In this document: piece after piece, positions 26,220-35,207 of the stretch
How the letters are laid out: the number at the start of each line of letters is the position of its first letter
How positions within the stretch are numbered: position 1 is the first letter of the stretch
From: Paractinoplanes polyasparticus
GTDB lineage: Bacteria; Actinomycetota; Actinomycetes; Mycobacteriales; Micromonosporaceae
Reading direction: 5' to 3'
DNA: 64,000 nucleotides
Assembly (NCBI RefSeq): GCF_019710575.1
Contig: NZ_JAHWFK010000042.1
Span: 124,001 to 188,000 of the forward strand
Position numbers and translations under genes: made by a program
The notes under the pieces: model-generated
Told to the model about the DNA's origin: nothing
Database searches by the model: none
What the model saw: only the letters and a program-made list of their open reading frames with translations

Positions 26220-27626
26220 TCAGACGCCGGCGGTGACCGGCGGAATGGGCTGGGGCGCCGGACCGACCGGTGGCGGCGGGTCGCTGTGCCGGCGGCCGAG
26301 GCCCACTCCGCCCAGCACGATCAGGCCGATGGCCAGCAGGCCGAGGATGATCCCGACGGTCAGAAGGCCGGCCCCCCAGGCGCCCAGGGCCGGCACCTGG
26401 AACGCGCCCCGGACGCCCGCGGTGATGCCGGGAGATCCGTCCGCGTTGGCGACGACCACGGCGTACTCGCCGTCCACCACGTTCCACTCGAGCGTCGCGT
26501 CCGGCCCGGTCGCAGAGGCGAGCCAGAAGGTCTGCGTGGCGGGGCCGGTGACCTCGCGGACGTCGCCGGTGGCCCGGTCGTAGTTCGGCGTCTCTTCGTT
26601 CAAGCTGGTGACTTGGTCGTGCGCGGTCCCGCTGAGCCAGGCGTCGACCGATCGCTGCGGAGCGATGCCGATGAACACTGGGCGTCCGGTGGGGGAGTCG
26701 GCGCTGAGCCGCAGCCCGCCGACGTCGGCGATGCTGCGGGTCCAGGCATCGGCGTCGACGATGGTCAGGTTCTCCGCGGTAATCGCTGAGGTGCCGCTGG
26801 CCAGATACACCGCGGGTGAGGTCACGTAACCGGCGCTGTCGCGCCGGCCGTCCACGGCAAGCAGGATGCCGCCGCCGATGGTGATGCCGGCCGCCGGGGC
26901 CAGCAGGAGCACGCCGGCCACCAGCGCCACGACCGAACCTGCCGTCGACGTGGTATGCGGGTGAACAGCCCGAGTCGGCAGGTCGTCCGGCCCGCCATCC
27001 GGCTCCGTCCCGCCCTGGTCCAGCCGGAACGGCGGGTAGCGCGGGGTGAGCAGGGTCAAGTACGTCAGCACGCGCAGGTTCCACCGGGCGATGCCGATGA
27101 GTAGGTCGGCGAGCCCGCGCGGGAAGCGGCCGGTGAACAGCAGGACGATGCCGGCGATGAGCAGGGCGGCCGAGACCACCCCGATGGGGGCAGCCGGTGT
27201 CCACGTCACGGAGCCGTTGAGCGCGACGACGATCAGAATGTGGGGAATGGCGAACAGCCACGCCACCAGGGGCAGCCAGCGCGGCGGCGGGTCAGCGCCA
27301 TCGTCCAGCCGCATGCGTGCCGGGTGGTCGGGCACGTCGGCAAGGGTGAACGGCGGGTACCGGTCGGTGCCCAGCACCTGGTAGCCGTAGTAGCCGACCC
27401 GCCAGCTCCAGCGCAGGACACCGAGGTTGTACGCACGGATCGGGGCGGGGTAGTGGCCGGTGAACAGCACCGCCAGGTAGGCCACCAGGGTGAGCACCAC
27501 CGAGCCGGTCGCGAGCACCAGCAGAGCGAGATAGTGCGGGACGAGCAGGATCCACTTCACGAGCCACAGCCATCGGCTCAGCGGCTCGTCGTGCCTTGCC
27601 TCGACCCGTACGGGATAGCGGTTCAT
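26220..27626 (-). CDS. DUF4389-type membrane protein
   Basis: The protein has 468 residues from ATG 27626, preceded by GGGAGGTGTC. The pattern YPVRVEARHDEPLSRWLWLVKW, then LVPHYLALLVL, AVLFTGHYP and RYPPF occurs twice (about residues 1-100 and 130-240), the DUF4389 repeat of mycobacterial and actinomycete membrane proteins. Helices are predicted near 20-55, 120-170, 245-275 and 425-450; a soluble, probably external domain of about 140 residues lies before the last helix. Function is unknown. A DevR-like box lies 51 bp upstream. Confidence 0.8.
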   Translation of the reverse strand: MNRYPVRVEARHDEPLSRWLWLVKWILLVPHYLALLVLATGSVVLTLVAYLAVLFTGHYPAPIRAYNLGVLRWSWRVGYYGYQVLGTDRYPPFTLADVPDHPARMRLDDGADPPPRWLPLVAWLFAIPHILIVVALNGSVTWTPAAPIGVVSAALLIAGIVLLFTGRFPRGLADLLIGIARWNLRVLTYLTLLTPRYPPFRLDQGGTEPDGGPDDLPTRAVHPHTTSTAGSVVALVAGVLLLAPAAGITIGGGILLAVDGRRDSAGYVTSPAVYLASGTSAITAENLTIVDADAWTRSIADVGGLRLSADSPTGRPVFIGIAPQRSVDAWLSGTAHDQVTSLNEETPNYDRATGDVREVTGPATQTFWLASATGPDATLEWNVVDGEYAVVVANADGSPGITAGVRGAFQVPALGAWGAGLLTVGIILGLLAIGLIVLGGVGLGRRHSDPPPPVGPAPQPIPPVTAGV

Positions 27627-27676
27627 GACACCTCCCGGGGTTTCCTTCAGCACAACTCCGCGGGGCCGCGCTTTCC

Positions 27677-27691
27677 AGGGCCGGAAGCCCT
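27677..27691 (-). promoter_or_regulatory. DevR-like box upstream of the DUF4389 gene
   Basis: The + strand reads AGGGCCGGAAGCCCT, palindromic and close to AGGGCCGAAAGTCCC. It lies 51 bp upstream of the start codon. Confidence 0.6.
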
Positions 27692-27712
27692 CCGGGCCGG
27701 GGGCCCAACGGA

Positions 27713-29323
27713 TCAGATGAGCCCCGCTCGCCGGCGCCGCGCCACGGCGAGCGCGACCAGTGCCCATGCGGCGACCACGGCAAGGTGTTCCCAGGCGAAT
27801 CCGCTCCCTGTCCCGTCCGGCCGGGTCGCGGCAAGCAGAGCTTGAAGCAGGTGCCGCAGCGGGAAGACGTCGGCGACGGTGGTGACGGCACGGGGCAGTG
27901 GCTGGTCACCGACCACGAAGATGTCCGACAGGAAGCAGAGCGGCAGCAGCGTTCCCAGCGTGACGGCGACCAGCGACCGCGCACGCGGCAGGAGCGCGGC
28001 CAGTGCCAGCCCCAGCGCGGAGAAGCACAACGAGCCGAGAAGAACGGTCAGGAGCACCGCGGGCAGGCGGGCCGGCTCGATGCGTACGCCGAGGAAGCCG
28101 ATGCCCACCACGCCGAGCAGCGCGCCGCTCAGCAGGGCGGTGAGCAGGGCTGCGCACATCCGTCCCGCGACGTACGCGCCGAAGGGCAGGGGAGTGCCGA
28201 GAAGCCGCTTGAGCACGCCGGCGGAACGGGCACCGGCCAGGCCCTCCGGCATGTCGACATAGGCCGTGACCGCCACGGTGTACGCGGTCAGACTCGCGAC
28301 CAGGTATTGCGCCATGGTCAGGCCGGATATCCGGGCGTCGCCGAACACGGTGGGAAAGAGGGCGAGGAGCAGGCCGGGGAAGACCACGGCGAAGAACACG
28401 GAGAGCACGTCACGGCGCATGCCGAGCAGCGCGTACGAGATCTGGCCGCCGAGCAGGGCGACCGGCGAATCACGGTGCCGCTCCTGAGGCGCCGACAGGC
28501 GCGTCCGTACCGGATCGGTCGTCTCCGCCACGGCAGGCCCGGCACCGAGTCCGCGAGGTCTCCAGCCGTACCTGCGTCGCGCGACGAGCACGCCCGCGAT
28601 TGTCCAGGCGGCCAGCACGGCCAGATGACCGGGCGAGAAGCCGGCACCTCCGCCGGGGTGGAAGGTCTCGGCTGTCGCCAGGGCGAGGTGTTTGAGCGGC
28701 AGCGCAGATCCGATGATTTCCAGCGGCCGCGGCAGGTCGGCATCCACGATGAAGACGTCGGAGACGAATGCCAGCGGGATGAGGATGCCTTGCGCCAGCG
28801 CCTGGGTAGCCGTCACGGTCCGGACCGACGACGCCAGGGCGACGCCCAGCGCGGCGCAACAGGCGACGCCGAGCGCCAGCGTGACCAGCAGCGCCGGAAG
28901 CTTGTTCCACACGATCTCGACGTCGTACGCCAGCACGCCCGCGAACGCCAGCAGCAGTACGGCGGAGCCGGCCGCGAAGGCCGAGGCACACAGACGCGCG
29001 GCGAGCACGGCCCCGGCCGGTACGGGTGCGGCGCGCAGGCGCAACAGGACGCCGCTCTCACGCAGTACCGCCGTGTCGACCGCGACCATCGTGAAGGATG
29101 CCTGCGCCACACCGAAGACGGCGAACGGCGCGACGAGGAACTGGGTCACCCGCGCACCTTCTCCGGTGGTCGCGTCACCGACGATCGCTCCCACGATGAT
29201 CAGGAAGGCGAGAGGAAAGGCCAGCGTGAAGAACGCGGCCGGCGGGTTGCGGAGGAAGGCGCGGACGGCGTGACCGGTGAGCGCCGGCACCGGCTTCGGC
29301 GGCCGGACGATCACGTCAGTCAT
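27713..29323 (-). CDS. ABC-2 type exporter permease, two fused halves
   Basis: The protein has 536 residues. Two homologous ABC-2 membrane units of about 260 residues are joined: the first starts GHAVRAFLRNPPAAFFTLAF, the second GGQISYALLGMRRDVLSVFF, and each ends with a DVFIV or DIFVV plus PLKHL or PLRHLLQAL element. Normally one permease of half this length dimerises, so this is a gene fusion. It overlaps the ATPase gene by 8 bp and is the last gene of the DoxX-ABC operon. Substrate unknown. Confidence 0.87.
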   Translation of the reverse strand: MTDVIVRPPKPVPALTGHAVRAFLRNPPAAFFTLAFPLAFLIIVGAIVGDATTGEGARVTQFLVAPFAVFGVAQASFTMVAVDTAVLRESGVLLRLRAAPVPAGAVLAARLCASAFAAGSAVLLLAFAGVLAYDVEIVWNKLPALLVTLALGVACCAALGVALASSVRTVTATQALAQGILIPLAFVSDVFIVDADLPRPLEIIGSALPLKHLALATAETFHPGGGAGFSPGHLAVLAAWTIAGVLVARRRYGWRPRGLGAGPAVAETTDPVRTRLSAPQERHRDSPVALLGGQISYALLGMRRDVLSVFFAVVFPGLLLALFPTVFGDARISGLTMAQYLVASLTAYTVAVTAYVDMPEGLAGARSAGVLKRLLGTPLPFGAYVAGRMCAALLTALLSGALLGVVGIGFLGVRIEPARLPAVLLTVLLGSLCFSALGLALAALLPRARSLVAVTLGTLLPLCFLSDIFVVGDQPLPRAVTTVADVFPLRHLLQALLAATRPDGTGSGFAWEHLAVVAAWALVALAVARRRRAGLI

Positions 29324-30275
29324 CGGGTGCCTCCTCGGTCAGCGCGAGATAGGCGTCCTCCAGCGTCGGCGGCGCGACGGCGAAGTCGAGCAGCGGGATG
29401 CGGTGCTCCTCCGCCCACCGCGTGAGCCGGCAGGTGTCCGTCACCGGGTCGCGGGAGACGACCCGCACATGGTCCCCATGAATCTCCGGCGCAGTGCTCG
29501 TCGCCGGCAGGTCGGCTGACGACGCCAGCCGGAAGCTGATCAGGGTGGGCAGCCCGCTCTTCGCCCGCAGCTCGTCCGGCGTGCCGATCGTCAGCAACCG
29601 CCCTCCGCGAAGGACGCCCACCCGGTCGGCGAGGCGTTGTGCCTCCTCGAGATAGTGGGTGGTGAGCAGGATGGTCGTGCCCAGCTCACGCAGCCGTGTC
29701 ACGAGGTCCCAGGCGTGGTGCCGGGCTGCCGGGTCGAAGCCGGTGGTCGGCTCGTCCAGGAAGAGCAACTCCGGGGCCCCTGCGAGGCCGAGCGCGAGGT
29801 CGAGGCGGCGTCGCTGGCCACCGGACAGGCCTTTCACCCGCGTCGTCCGCTTGTCGCCGAGGCCGACCAGGTCGATCAGCTCGTCCGGGTCGTGTCGGCG
29901 GGGGAACAGCCCGCATTGCAGCCGGACCAGCTCGCGAACGGTGAACTCCTCCTCGAACCCGGCGGACTGGAGCACGACTCCGATCCGTGCGCGGTAGGCC
30001 GAACCACCGGTCGATGGATCGAATCCCAGCACGTCGACGGAGCCGGAGTCCCGCGTGCGGTAGCCCTCCAGGATCTCCACAGTGGTGGTCTTGCCGGCGC
30101 CGTTCGGGCCGAGCAACGCGAAGATCTCACCGTCGCCGACGGTGAAGCTGACCCCGTCGACGGCGCGCACCCGCCCATACGCCTTGGTCAGGTCCTCGAC
30201 GGTGATGCGGGGCGCGCTACCGTCCGGTCGCGGCGGGCGCGGCCGGACGGTGGTGTCCCGTCGATGAGTGCGCAT
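29316..30275 (-). CDS. ABC transporter ATP-binding protein (exporter type)
   Basis: The protein has 319 residues. Walker A is LLGPNGAGKTTTVEILEG, the signature is LSGGQRRRLDLALGL, Walker B is ELLFLDEPTTGFDP, followed by LLTTHYLEEAQRLADRV. This is the DrrA/CcmA-like exporter class with the usual C-terminal extension. Together with the fused permease downstream it forms a complete exporter. The start lies 4 bp from the DoxX stop, so it is part of that operon and presumably controlled by the box at 30953. Confidence 0.92.
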   Translation of the reverse strand: MRTHRRDTTVRPRPPRPDGSAPRITVEDLTKAYGRVRAVDGVSFTVGDGEIFALLGPNGAGKTTTVEILEGYRTRDSGSVDVLGFDPSTGGSAYRARIGVVLQSAGFEEEFTVRELVRLQCGLFPRRHDPDELIDLVGLGDKRTTRVKGLSGGQRRRLDLALGLAGAPELLFLDEPTTGFDPAARHHAWDLVTRLRELGTTILLTTHYLEEAQRLADRVGVLRGGRLLTIGTPDELRAKSGLPTLISFRLASSADLPATSTAPEIHGDHVRVVSRDPVTDTCRLTRWAEEHRIPLLDFAVAPPTLEDAYLALTEEAPDD

Positions 30276-30279
30276 GGCG

Positions 30280-30870
30280 TCAGATGAGCCAGCGGTTCTT
30301 CTGGACGAGGGGCAGGGAGGCCCACCACTTGCCCAGGCCCCAGGTGTGGCCGGCGTAGGTCAGGGCCAGGACGACGCCGGCGAGGCCGTAGATGATGTGG
30401 TAGTCGACGACGGGGTTGGTCGATCCGCTGGGCTCACCGGCGGCGGTGGTCCGGTCGAGCGGCCATTCGGCGGCCCACATGAGCAGCATCATGAGTGCGC
30501 CGGCGCCGGCGGCCAGACGCATGCCGATGCCCAGCGTGAAGGCGAGGCCGATGGCCAGCAGGCCGAGCATGAAGGCCCAGTTCGCCCACGGGTCGCCGGC
30601 GATGTTGTGGAAGAACGTCTGCAGCCAGCTCGGGCCGACTTCGACGTTGGCCAGGAAGCCCTTGGTGGGTGAGCCGCCGTTGATCCAGGCGCGCTCGGAG
30701 GTGGTGGCGAATCCCCAGCCGAACAGCTTGTCGAAGAATGCCCACAGGAAGACGAAGCCGGTGGAGATGCGCAGCACTGCAAGCGCCCGCGCGGCGGTCT
30801 TGGTGAGCATGGCGCCGGGGGCCTCGACGTGCTCCAGGTGAGTGGCGGTACCCCGGCCGATGGTTGTCAT
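30280..30870 (-). CDS. DoxX-like membrane protein
   Basis: The protein has 196 residues from ATG 30870, preceded by AAGGAGGACACC. Four hydrophobic segments are visible, including ALAVLRISTGFVFLWAFFDK, WANWAFMLGLLAIGLAFTLG, LAAGAGALMMLLMWAAEWPL and YGLAGVVLALTYA. The early RISTGFVFLWAFFDK element is typical of DoxX/thiosulfate:quinone oxidoreductase small-subunit-like proteins. Members may take part in quinone-linked redox metabolism. A DevR-like box lies 83 bp upstream. Confidence 0.75.
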   Translation of the reverse strand: MTTIGRGTATHLEHVEAPGAMLTKTAARALAVLRISTGFVFLWAFFDKLFGWGFATTSERAWINGGSPTKGFLANVEVGPSWLQTFFHNIAGDPWANWAFMLGLLAIGLAFTLGIGMRLAAGAGALMMLLMWAAEWPLDRTTAAGEPSGSTNPVVDYHIIYGLAGVVLALTYAGHTWGLGKWWASLPLVQKNRWLI

Positions 30871-30952
30871 GGTGTCCTCCTTCATCGATGTCTGTACCTT
30901 GAGCCTGCACCGGTCGCGGGTGGGAGTCCCGAGGCCATGGGCTCGACCTGGA

Positions 30953-30967
30953 GGGGACGAAGGTCCC
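30953..30967 (-). promoter_or_regulatory. DevR-like box upstream of the DoxX-ABC operon
   Basis: The + strand reads GGGGACGAAGGTCCC (reverse GGGACCTTCGTCCCC). It lies 83 bp upstream of the DoxX start. Confidence 0.6.
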
Positions 30968-31055
30968 GTTGTCGGCTGTCCGGAGGCCGGCGCCACCACG
31001 GCGGTCGCTGATGGTTCCGCCATCGTCTCGGCGGTCGGACACGGACATGGACGTC

Positions 31056-31070
31056 AGGGCCGAACGGCCC
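31056..31070 (+). promoter_or_regulatory. DevR-like box upstream of the USP gene
   Basis: AGGGCCGAACGGCCC, 59 bp before the USP start at 31129. Together with the box at 30953 it gives this divergent intergenic region one site per transcription direction. Confidence 0.6.
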
Positions 31071-31128
31071 GGCAGATGGTGTCCACCGCCTGTGCCGTGG
31101 GCCGCCGCCGGGCGCCTAACTTGCGACT

Positions 31129-32136
31129 ATGCGCAGCGATGTCTCGACACCCCGGAACCGGCCGGTCATGGTCGGCGTGAACGGCTCGCGCATCTGTCCG
31201 GCGCTGGTCGACGTTGCGGTGACGGAAGCGGCCCGGTATCAGGTCCCGCTGATCATCGTGCATGTCTGGCCCGGCCGGTACACCGGCGCCTACCGCGGCC
31301 GAGGGACCGTGCCGTCGCGCGCCGACGCGCAACGGCTCCTCAATCTGGTGGCCGGCCGGGCCCGGTTGATCCAGGCGCATGTGCCAGTGAGCACCGAACT
31401 CCTGGACGGCGGTGCCGCCAATCTGCTGACCGAGGCCTCAGGCCACGCTCGCCTACTCGTGCTGGGGCATCGCGACGAGGCGTACACCCGACCGGCCTGG
31501 GGGTCGACCACTGCCTATCTGGCGTACCACAGTGCCTGCCCGCTGTTGATCTATCGCGGGGCGGTGCCGTCCGAGGGGCCGATCGTGGTGGCGACCTCGG
31601 CCCGGCCGGACAGTGACGCCACGCTTGGCTTCGCCTTCGAGCGCGCCGCGCTGGTGAAGGCCCCGCTTGTCGCACTGCACATGTGGGCCAGGCCGGGCGC
31701 TGCCGACGGCACCCCGCCGGCCGTGCGACCGGGCGCGTACGCCGAGGAACGGGCGGTTGCCGCGCAAGCCCTGGCCGAGACGTTGGCGCGCTGGACCACG
31801 CGGTTCCCCGACGTGGCGGTCGAGCGTCTCGTGGTCAATGACTTCGAGAGGGCGTACACCATCGAACGCGCGCTGCGGCGTGGTCGTCTGATGGTGGCCG
31901 GGATCGGCCGGAGCGGCAGCTTCGCCGAACTTCTGTGCAGCGCGCGACAAGCCACCGCGGGCGTGCGGCGCACAAGCCCGACCTTGCTCGTTCCGCCATC
32001 GACGTCGATGATGCCGGATCCGCTCACGGCTTCCGTGATCAGCCCCAACGCCCCTGGGAAAGGCGCGGCCTACGGGGTCGAAGGTCCCGTTATGGCGGGA
32101 CCGTCGGTTCTGCCCTGGTCCACAGATCGGTCCTAG
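31129..32136 (+). CDS. Universal stress protein with two USP domains, divergent
   Basis: The protein has 335 residues. Domain 1 begins PVMVGVNGSRICPALVDVAV with ARLLVLGHRDEAYTRPAWGS and ACPLLIYRG. Domain 2 begins PIVVATSARPDSDATLGFAF, with RLMVAGIGRSGSFAELL and SPTLLVPPS. The ATP-binding glycines are poorly kept, so nucleotide binding is doubtful. The last about 45 residues are low-similarity, and the box for the next gene lies inside them. USPs are abundant in the mycobacterial DosR regulon. Confidence 0.82.
   Translation: MRSDVSTPRNRPVMVGVNGSRICPALVDVAVTEAARYQVPLIIVHVWPGRYTGAYRGRGTVPSRADAQRLLNLVAGRARLIQAHVPVSTELLDGGAANLLTEASGHARLLVLGHRDEAYTRPAWGSTTAYLAYHSACPLLIYRGAVPSEGPIVVATSARPDSDATLGFAFERAALVKAPLVALHMWARPGAADGTPPAVRPGAYAEERAVAAQALAETLARWTTRFPDVAVERLVVNDFERAYTIERALRRGRLMVAGIGRSGSFAELLCSARQATAGVRRTSPTLLVPPSTSMMPDPLTASVISPNAPGKGAAYGVEGPVMAGPSVLPWSTDRS
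32074..32088 (+). promoter_or_regulatory. DevR-like box upstream of the CBS-BON/adhE genes
   Basis: GGGGTCGAAGGTCCC lies within the last codons of the USP gene and 80 bp before the CBS-BON start. Confidence 0.6.
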
Positions 32137-32167
32137 CGTCGGGTTGAGACCGAACGAGGAGGACGAC

Positions 32168-32857
32168 ATGAAGAACTGGACCGTGAACGACGTGATGACC
32201 GAAGCAGTCGTGTCCGTGGACAGCGCTGCCACCTATCGGGACGTCGTCGATGTGCTGACCCGGCACCGTTTCAGCGCCGTGCCCGTCGTCGATGCCTTCC
32301 AGCACGTAGTGGGCGTGGTGTCCGAGGCCGACCTGCTGCGCAAGATCGAGTATGAGGGTGACGGAACACCGCGGCTGTTCGAGTCCCGGCGCCGGCGCGG
32401 CGAGCGGGCCAAGGCGGGCTTGCGGACGGTGGCGGACCTCATGAGCAGGCCCCCGGTCACCGTCCTGAGCGGAACCGCGATCGCCGCGGCGGCGCGCCAA
32501 ATGGACACCGAGGACGTCAAACGCCTGCCGGTGAACGACGACCTGGGTCGCCTGATCGGCATCGTGTCCCGCGGCGACCTGCTCAAGGTGCACCTGCGGC
32601 CGGACGACGAGATCCTGGCCGACGTCGAGAACGAAGTGATCAACCAGTTCCTCGTCGAGGACTCGGCGAAGGTGATTGCTGCCGTCGTGCACGGCGTTGT
32701 CACCTTGAGCGGCAAGGTCGACCGTGGCTCGTCCGTCGACATCGCCACCCGTCTGACCCGGCGCATCCCGGGTGTCGTGGACGTGATCTCCACGATCGAG
32801 TTCGCCTACGACGACCGTGAGGCGCTGACGGCGGGCATGTTCTTCGGCGTCGCGTGA
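32168..32857 (+). CDS. CBS-domain pair with C-terminal BON domain
   Basis: The protein has 229 residues; the ATG follows GAGGAGGACGAC. CBS1 is NDVMTEAVVSVDSAATYRDV to VSEADLLRKIE, CBS2 is VADLMSRPPVTVLSGTAIAA to IVSRGDLLKVH, and the BON part is VIAAVVHGVVTLSGKVDRGS to RIPGVVDVIS. It is a close paralog of the protein at 52861-53547, sharing the linker PRLFE-x-RRRRGERAKA. Binding of adenine nucleotides is the family expectation. The truncated adhE starts 26 bp downstream. Confidence 0.9.
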   Translation: MKNWTVNDVMTEAVVSVDSAATYRDVVDVLTRHRFSAVPVVDAFQHVVGVVSEADLLRKIEYEGDGTPRLFESRRRRGERAKAGLRTVADLMSRPPVTVLSGTAIAAAARQMDTEDVKRLPVNDDLGRLIGIVSRGDLLKVHLRPDDEILADVENEVINQFLVEDSAKVIAAVVHGVVTLSGKVDRGSSVDIATRLTRRIPGVVDVISTIEFAYDDREALTAGMFFGVA

Positions 32858-32883
32858 CCGCGGCGACAGGGAGAGGAGAGGTG

Positions 32884-35113
32884 ATGACTGCCGCCGTAAC
32901 GGTGGACGGTCTCGTGGCCCAGGGCCTTCGCCTTCCACCCGGCGGCGCAGCGGTGCAGCGCCGAGGCGGCTCGAGTGGTGCGCGACGCAGCTGTGGCGGC
33001 GGGCGCGCCCGCGCACTGCATCCAGTGGATCGAGCAGCCGTCGGTTGAGACGACCACCGCGCTCATGCACCACCCCGGCATCGCGACGATCCTGGCCACC
33101 GGCGGCAACAGCATGGTCCGTGCGGCCTACTCCGCCGGCAAACCGGCGCTCGGCGTGGGCGCGGGCAACGTTCCGGCGTACGTGGAGGCGAGCGCGAACC
33201 TCAAGTGGGCCGTGCACGACATCGTGCTGTCCAAGTCGTTCGACAACGGCATGGTCTGCGCTTCCGAGCAGACTGTCATCCTCGATGACACCGTCTACGA
33301 CGACGCGCTCGCCGAGTTCGGCAACCTGCACGCGTACGTCGCCACGCCCGCCGAGAAGGCGCAGCTCGAACAGTTCATCTTCGGCGTTGCGGCCGGGGGC
33401 ACCGGATGCGACGGCGACCGGCTCAACCCCGATGTCGTGGGCCGGACCGCGGCCTGGATCGCCGAGCAGGCGGGCTTCGCCGTGCCGCCCCAGACGTCGA
33501 TCATCCTCGCCGAGGTGGGCGAGGTGGGTCCGATCGAGCCGCTGACGCGCGAGAAGCTCGCCCCCGTGCTTGCCGTGCTGCGCGCCCGATCCCACGACGA
33601 GGGCCTGCGTTACGCCGCCCAGATGGTGGAGTTCCACGGCCTCGGGCACAGCGCCGTCATCCACACCGAGGACGACGACCTGGTCAAGGAGTTCGGCCGC
33701 CGGATGAAGGCCGTCCGGATCATCTGGAACTCGCCGGCCTCGCAAGGCGGCATCGGCGATATGTACAACGCGTTCCTCCCGTCGCTCACCCTCGGGTGCG
33801 GCAGCTACGGCGGCAACTCGGTGTCGAACAACGTCTCGGCGGTCAACCTCATCAACGTCAAGCGGATCGGCCGGCGGACCAACAACCTCCAGTGGTTCAA
33901 GGTCCCCTCGAAGATCTACTTCGAGCCGTACGCGATCCGTTACCTCACCGACATGCCCGACGTCCAGCGGGTCACCGTCGTCACCGACGAGACGATGACC
34001 CGGCTCGGCTTCGTCGACCGGATCAACCGGGTGCTGCAGGCTCGCCCCGGCAGGGTGACCCTGCAGATCATCGACGATGTCGAACCGGAGCCGCGGATGA
34101 CGACCGTGGACCGGGGCGCGGCGCTGATGCGCTCGTTCCGGCCGGACACGATCATCGCGCTCGGCGGCGGCTCGGCCATGGACGCGGCCAAGGTGATGTG
34201 GCTGAAGTACGAGCACCCCGAGGTCGACTTCGACGACATGCGGGAGAAGTTCTTCGACATCCGCAAGCGGGCGTTCGCGTTCCCGGCGCTGGGGGCGCAG
34301 GCGCAGCTGGTGTGCATTCCGACGACCTCGGGCACCGGGGCGGAGGTCACGCCGTTCGCGGTCATCACCGACCACGTCACCGGCAAGAAGTATCCGCTGG
34401 CCGACTACGCGCTCACCCCCACCGTCGCCATCGTCGACCCGGAACTCGCCGCGAGCCTTCCTCGCGCAATCGCGGCCGACAGTGGCTTCGACGCGCTGAC
34501 GCACGCCATCGAGGCGTACGTGTCGGTCTACGCCGGCGACTTCACCGACGGGCTCGCCCTGCATGCCATCCGTCTGATCTTCGCGAACCTCGAGCAGTCC
34601 GTCGTGGCCGGGGACGCGGGAGCGCGCGAGCACATGCACAACGCCGGCACAATCGCCGGGATGGCGTTCGGCAGCGCCTTCCTGGGCATCGTGCACGCCA
34701 TGTCGCACACGCTGGGCGCCACCTTCCAGATCGCCCATGGGCGCACCAACGCGGTGCTGCTGCCGCACGTGATCCGCTACAACGGCTCGATGCCGTCGAA
34801 GCTGTCCGGCTGGCCCAAGTACGAGAGCTACCGGGCGCCCGAACGCTTCGCCGACATCGCCCGGATGCTCGGGCTGCCCGCCGCCACACCGGCCGAGGCG
34901 GTCGAGTCCCTCGCCCGGGCCGTCGAGACGCTGCGCGACGCGGTCGGTATCGAACCGTCGTTCGCCAAGCTCGGCGTCGAGGAGAGCGACTTCCTCGTCG
35001 CCCTGCCCCGGCAGGCCCTCAACGCGTACGAGGACCAGTGCGCGCCGGCCAACCCGCGGATGCCGATGCTCGACGACATGCAGCAGTTGATGAGGGACGC
35101 CTACGACGGCTGA
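32884..35113 (+). pseudogene. adhE: Bifunctional aldehyde-alcohol dehydrogenase AdhE, 5' deleted and frameshifted
   Basis: An ATG at 32884 after GGAGAGGAGAGG begins MTAAVTVDGLVAQ and then enters nonsense. One frame over, the AdhE sequence resumes as FAFHPAAQRCSAEAARVVRD and stays open for 712 codons from a GTG at 32975. The acetaldehyde-dehydrogenase cysteine (NGMVCASEQ) and the complete iron alcohol dehydrogenase half (LGGGSAMDAAKVMW, TTSGTGAEVTPFAV, DALTHAIEAYVS, ATFQIAHGRTNA) are intact. About 110-120 residues of the coenzyme domain are missing. A GTG-started product could still act as an alcohol dehydrogenase; full acetyl-CoA to ethanol activity is unlikely if the sequence is right. Confidence 0.85.
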
Positions 35114-35136
35114 CGGGACCACGGTCGGGACCGGAC

Positions 35137-35151
35137 GGGACTTTCGGCCCT
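35137..35151 (+). promoter_or_regulatory. DevR-like box upstream of cydABDC
   Basis: GGGACTTTCGGCCCT, the consensus form, 57 bp before the cydA start. Two further GGGACC half-sites lie at 35114-35132. Confidence 0.75.
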
Positions 35152-35207
35152 GACCGCCGGGCGGAGCGATCAACAGACTCGGTGTCATCCGTGGAAAGGA
35201 CCCGCTC

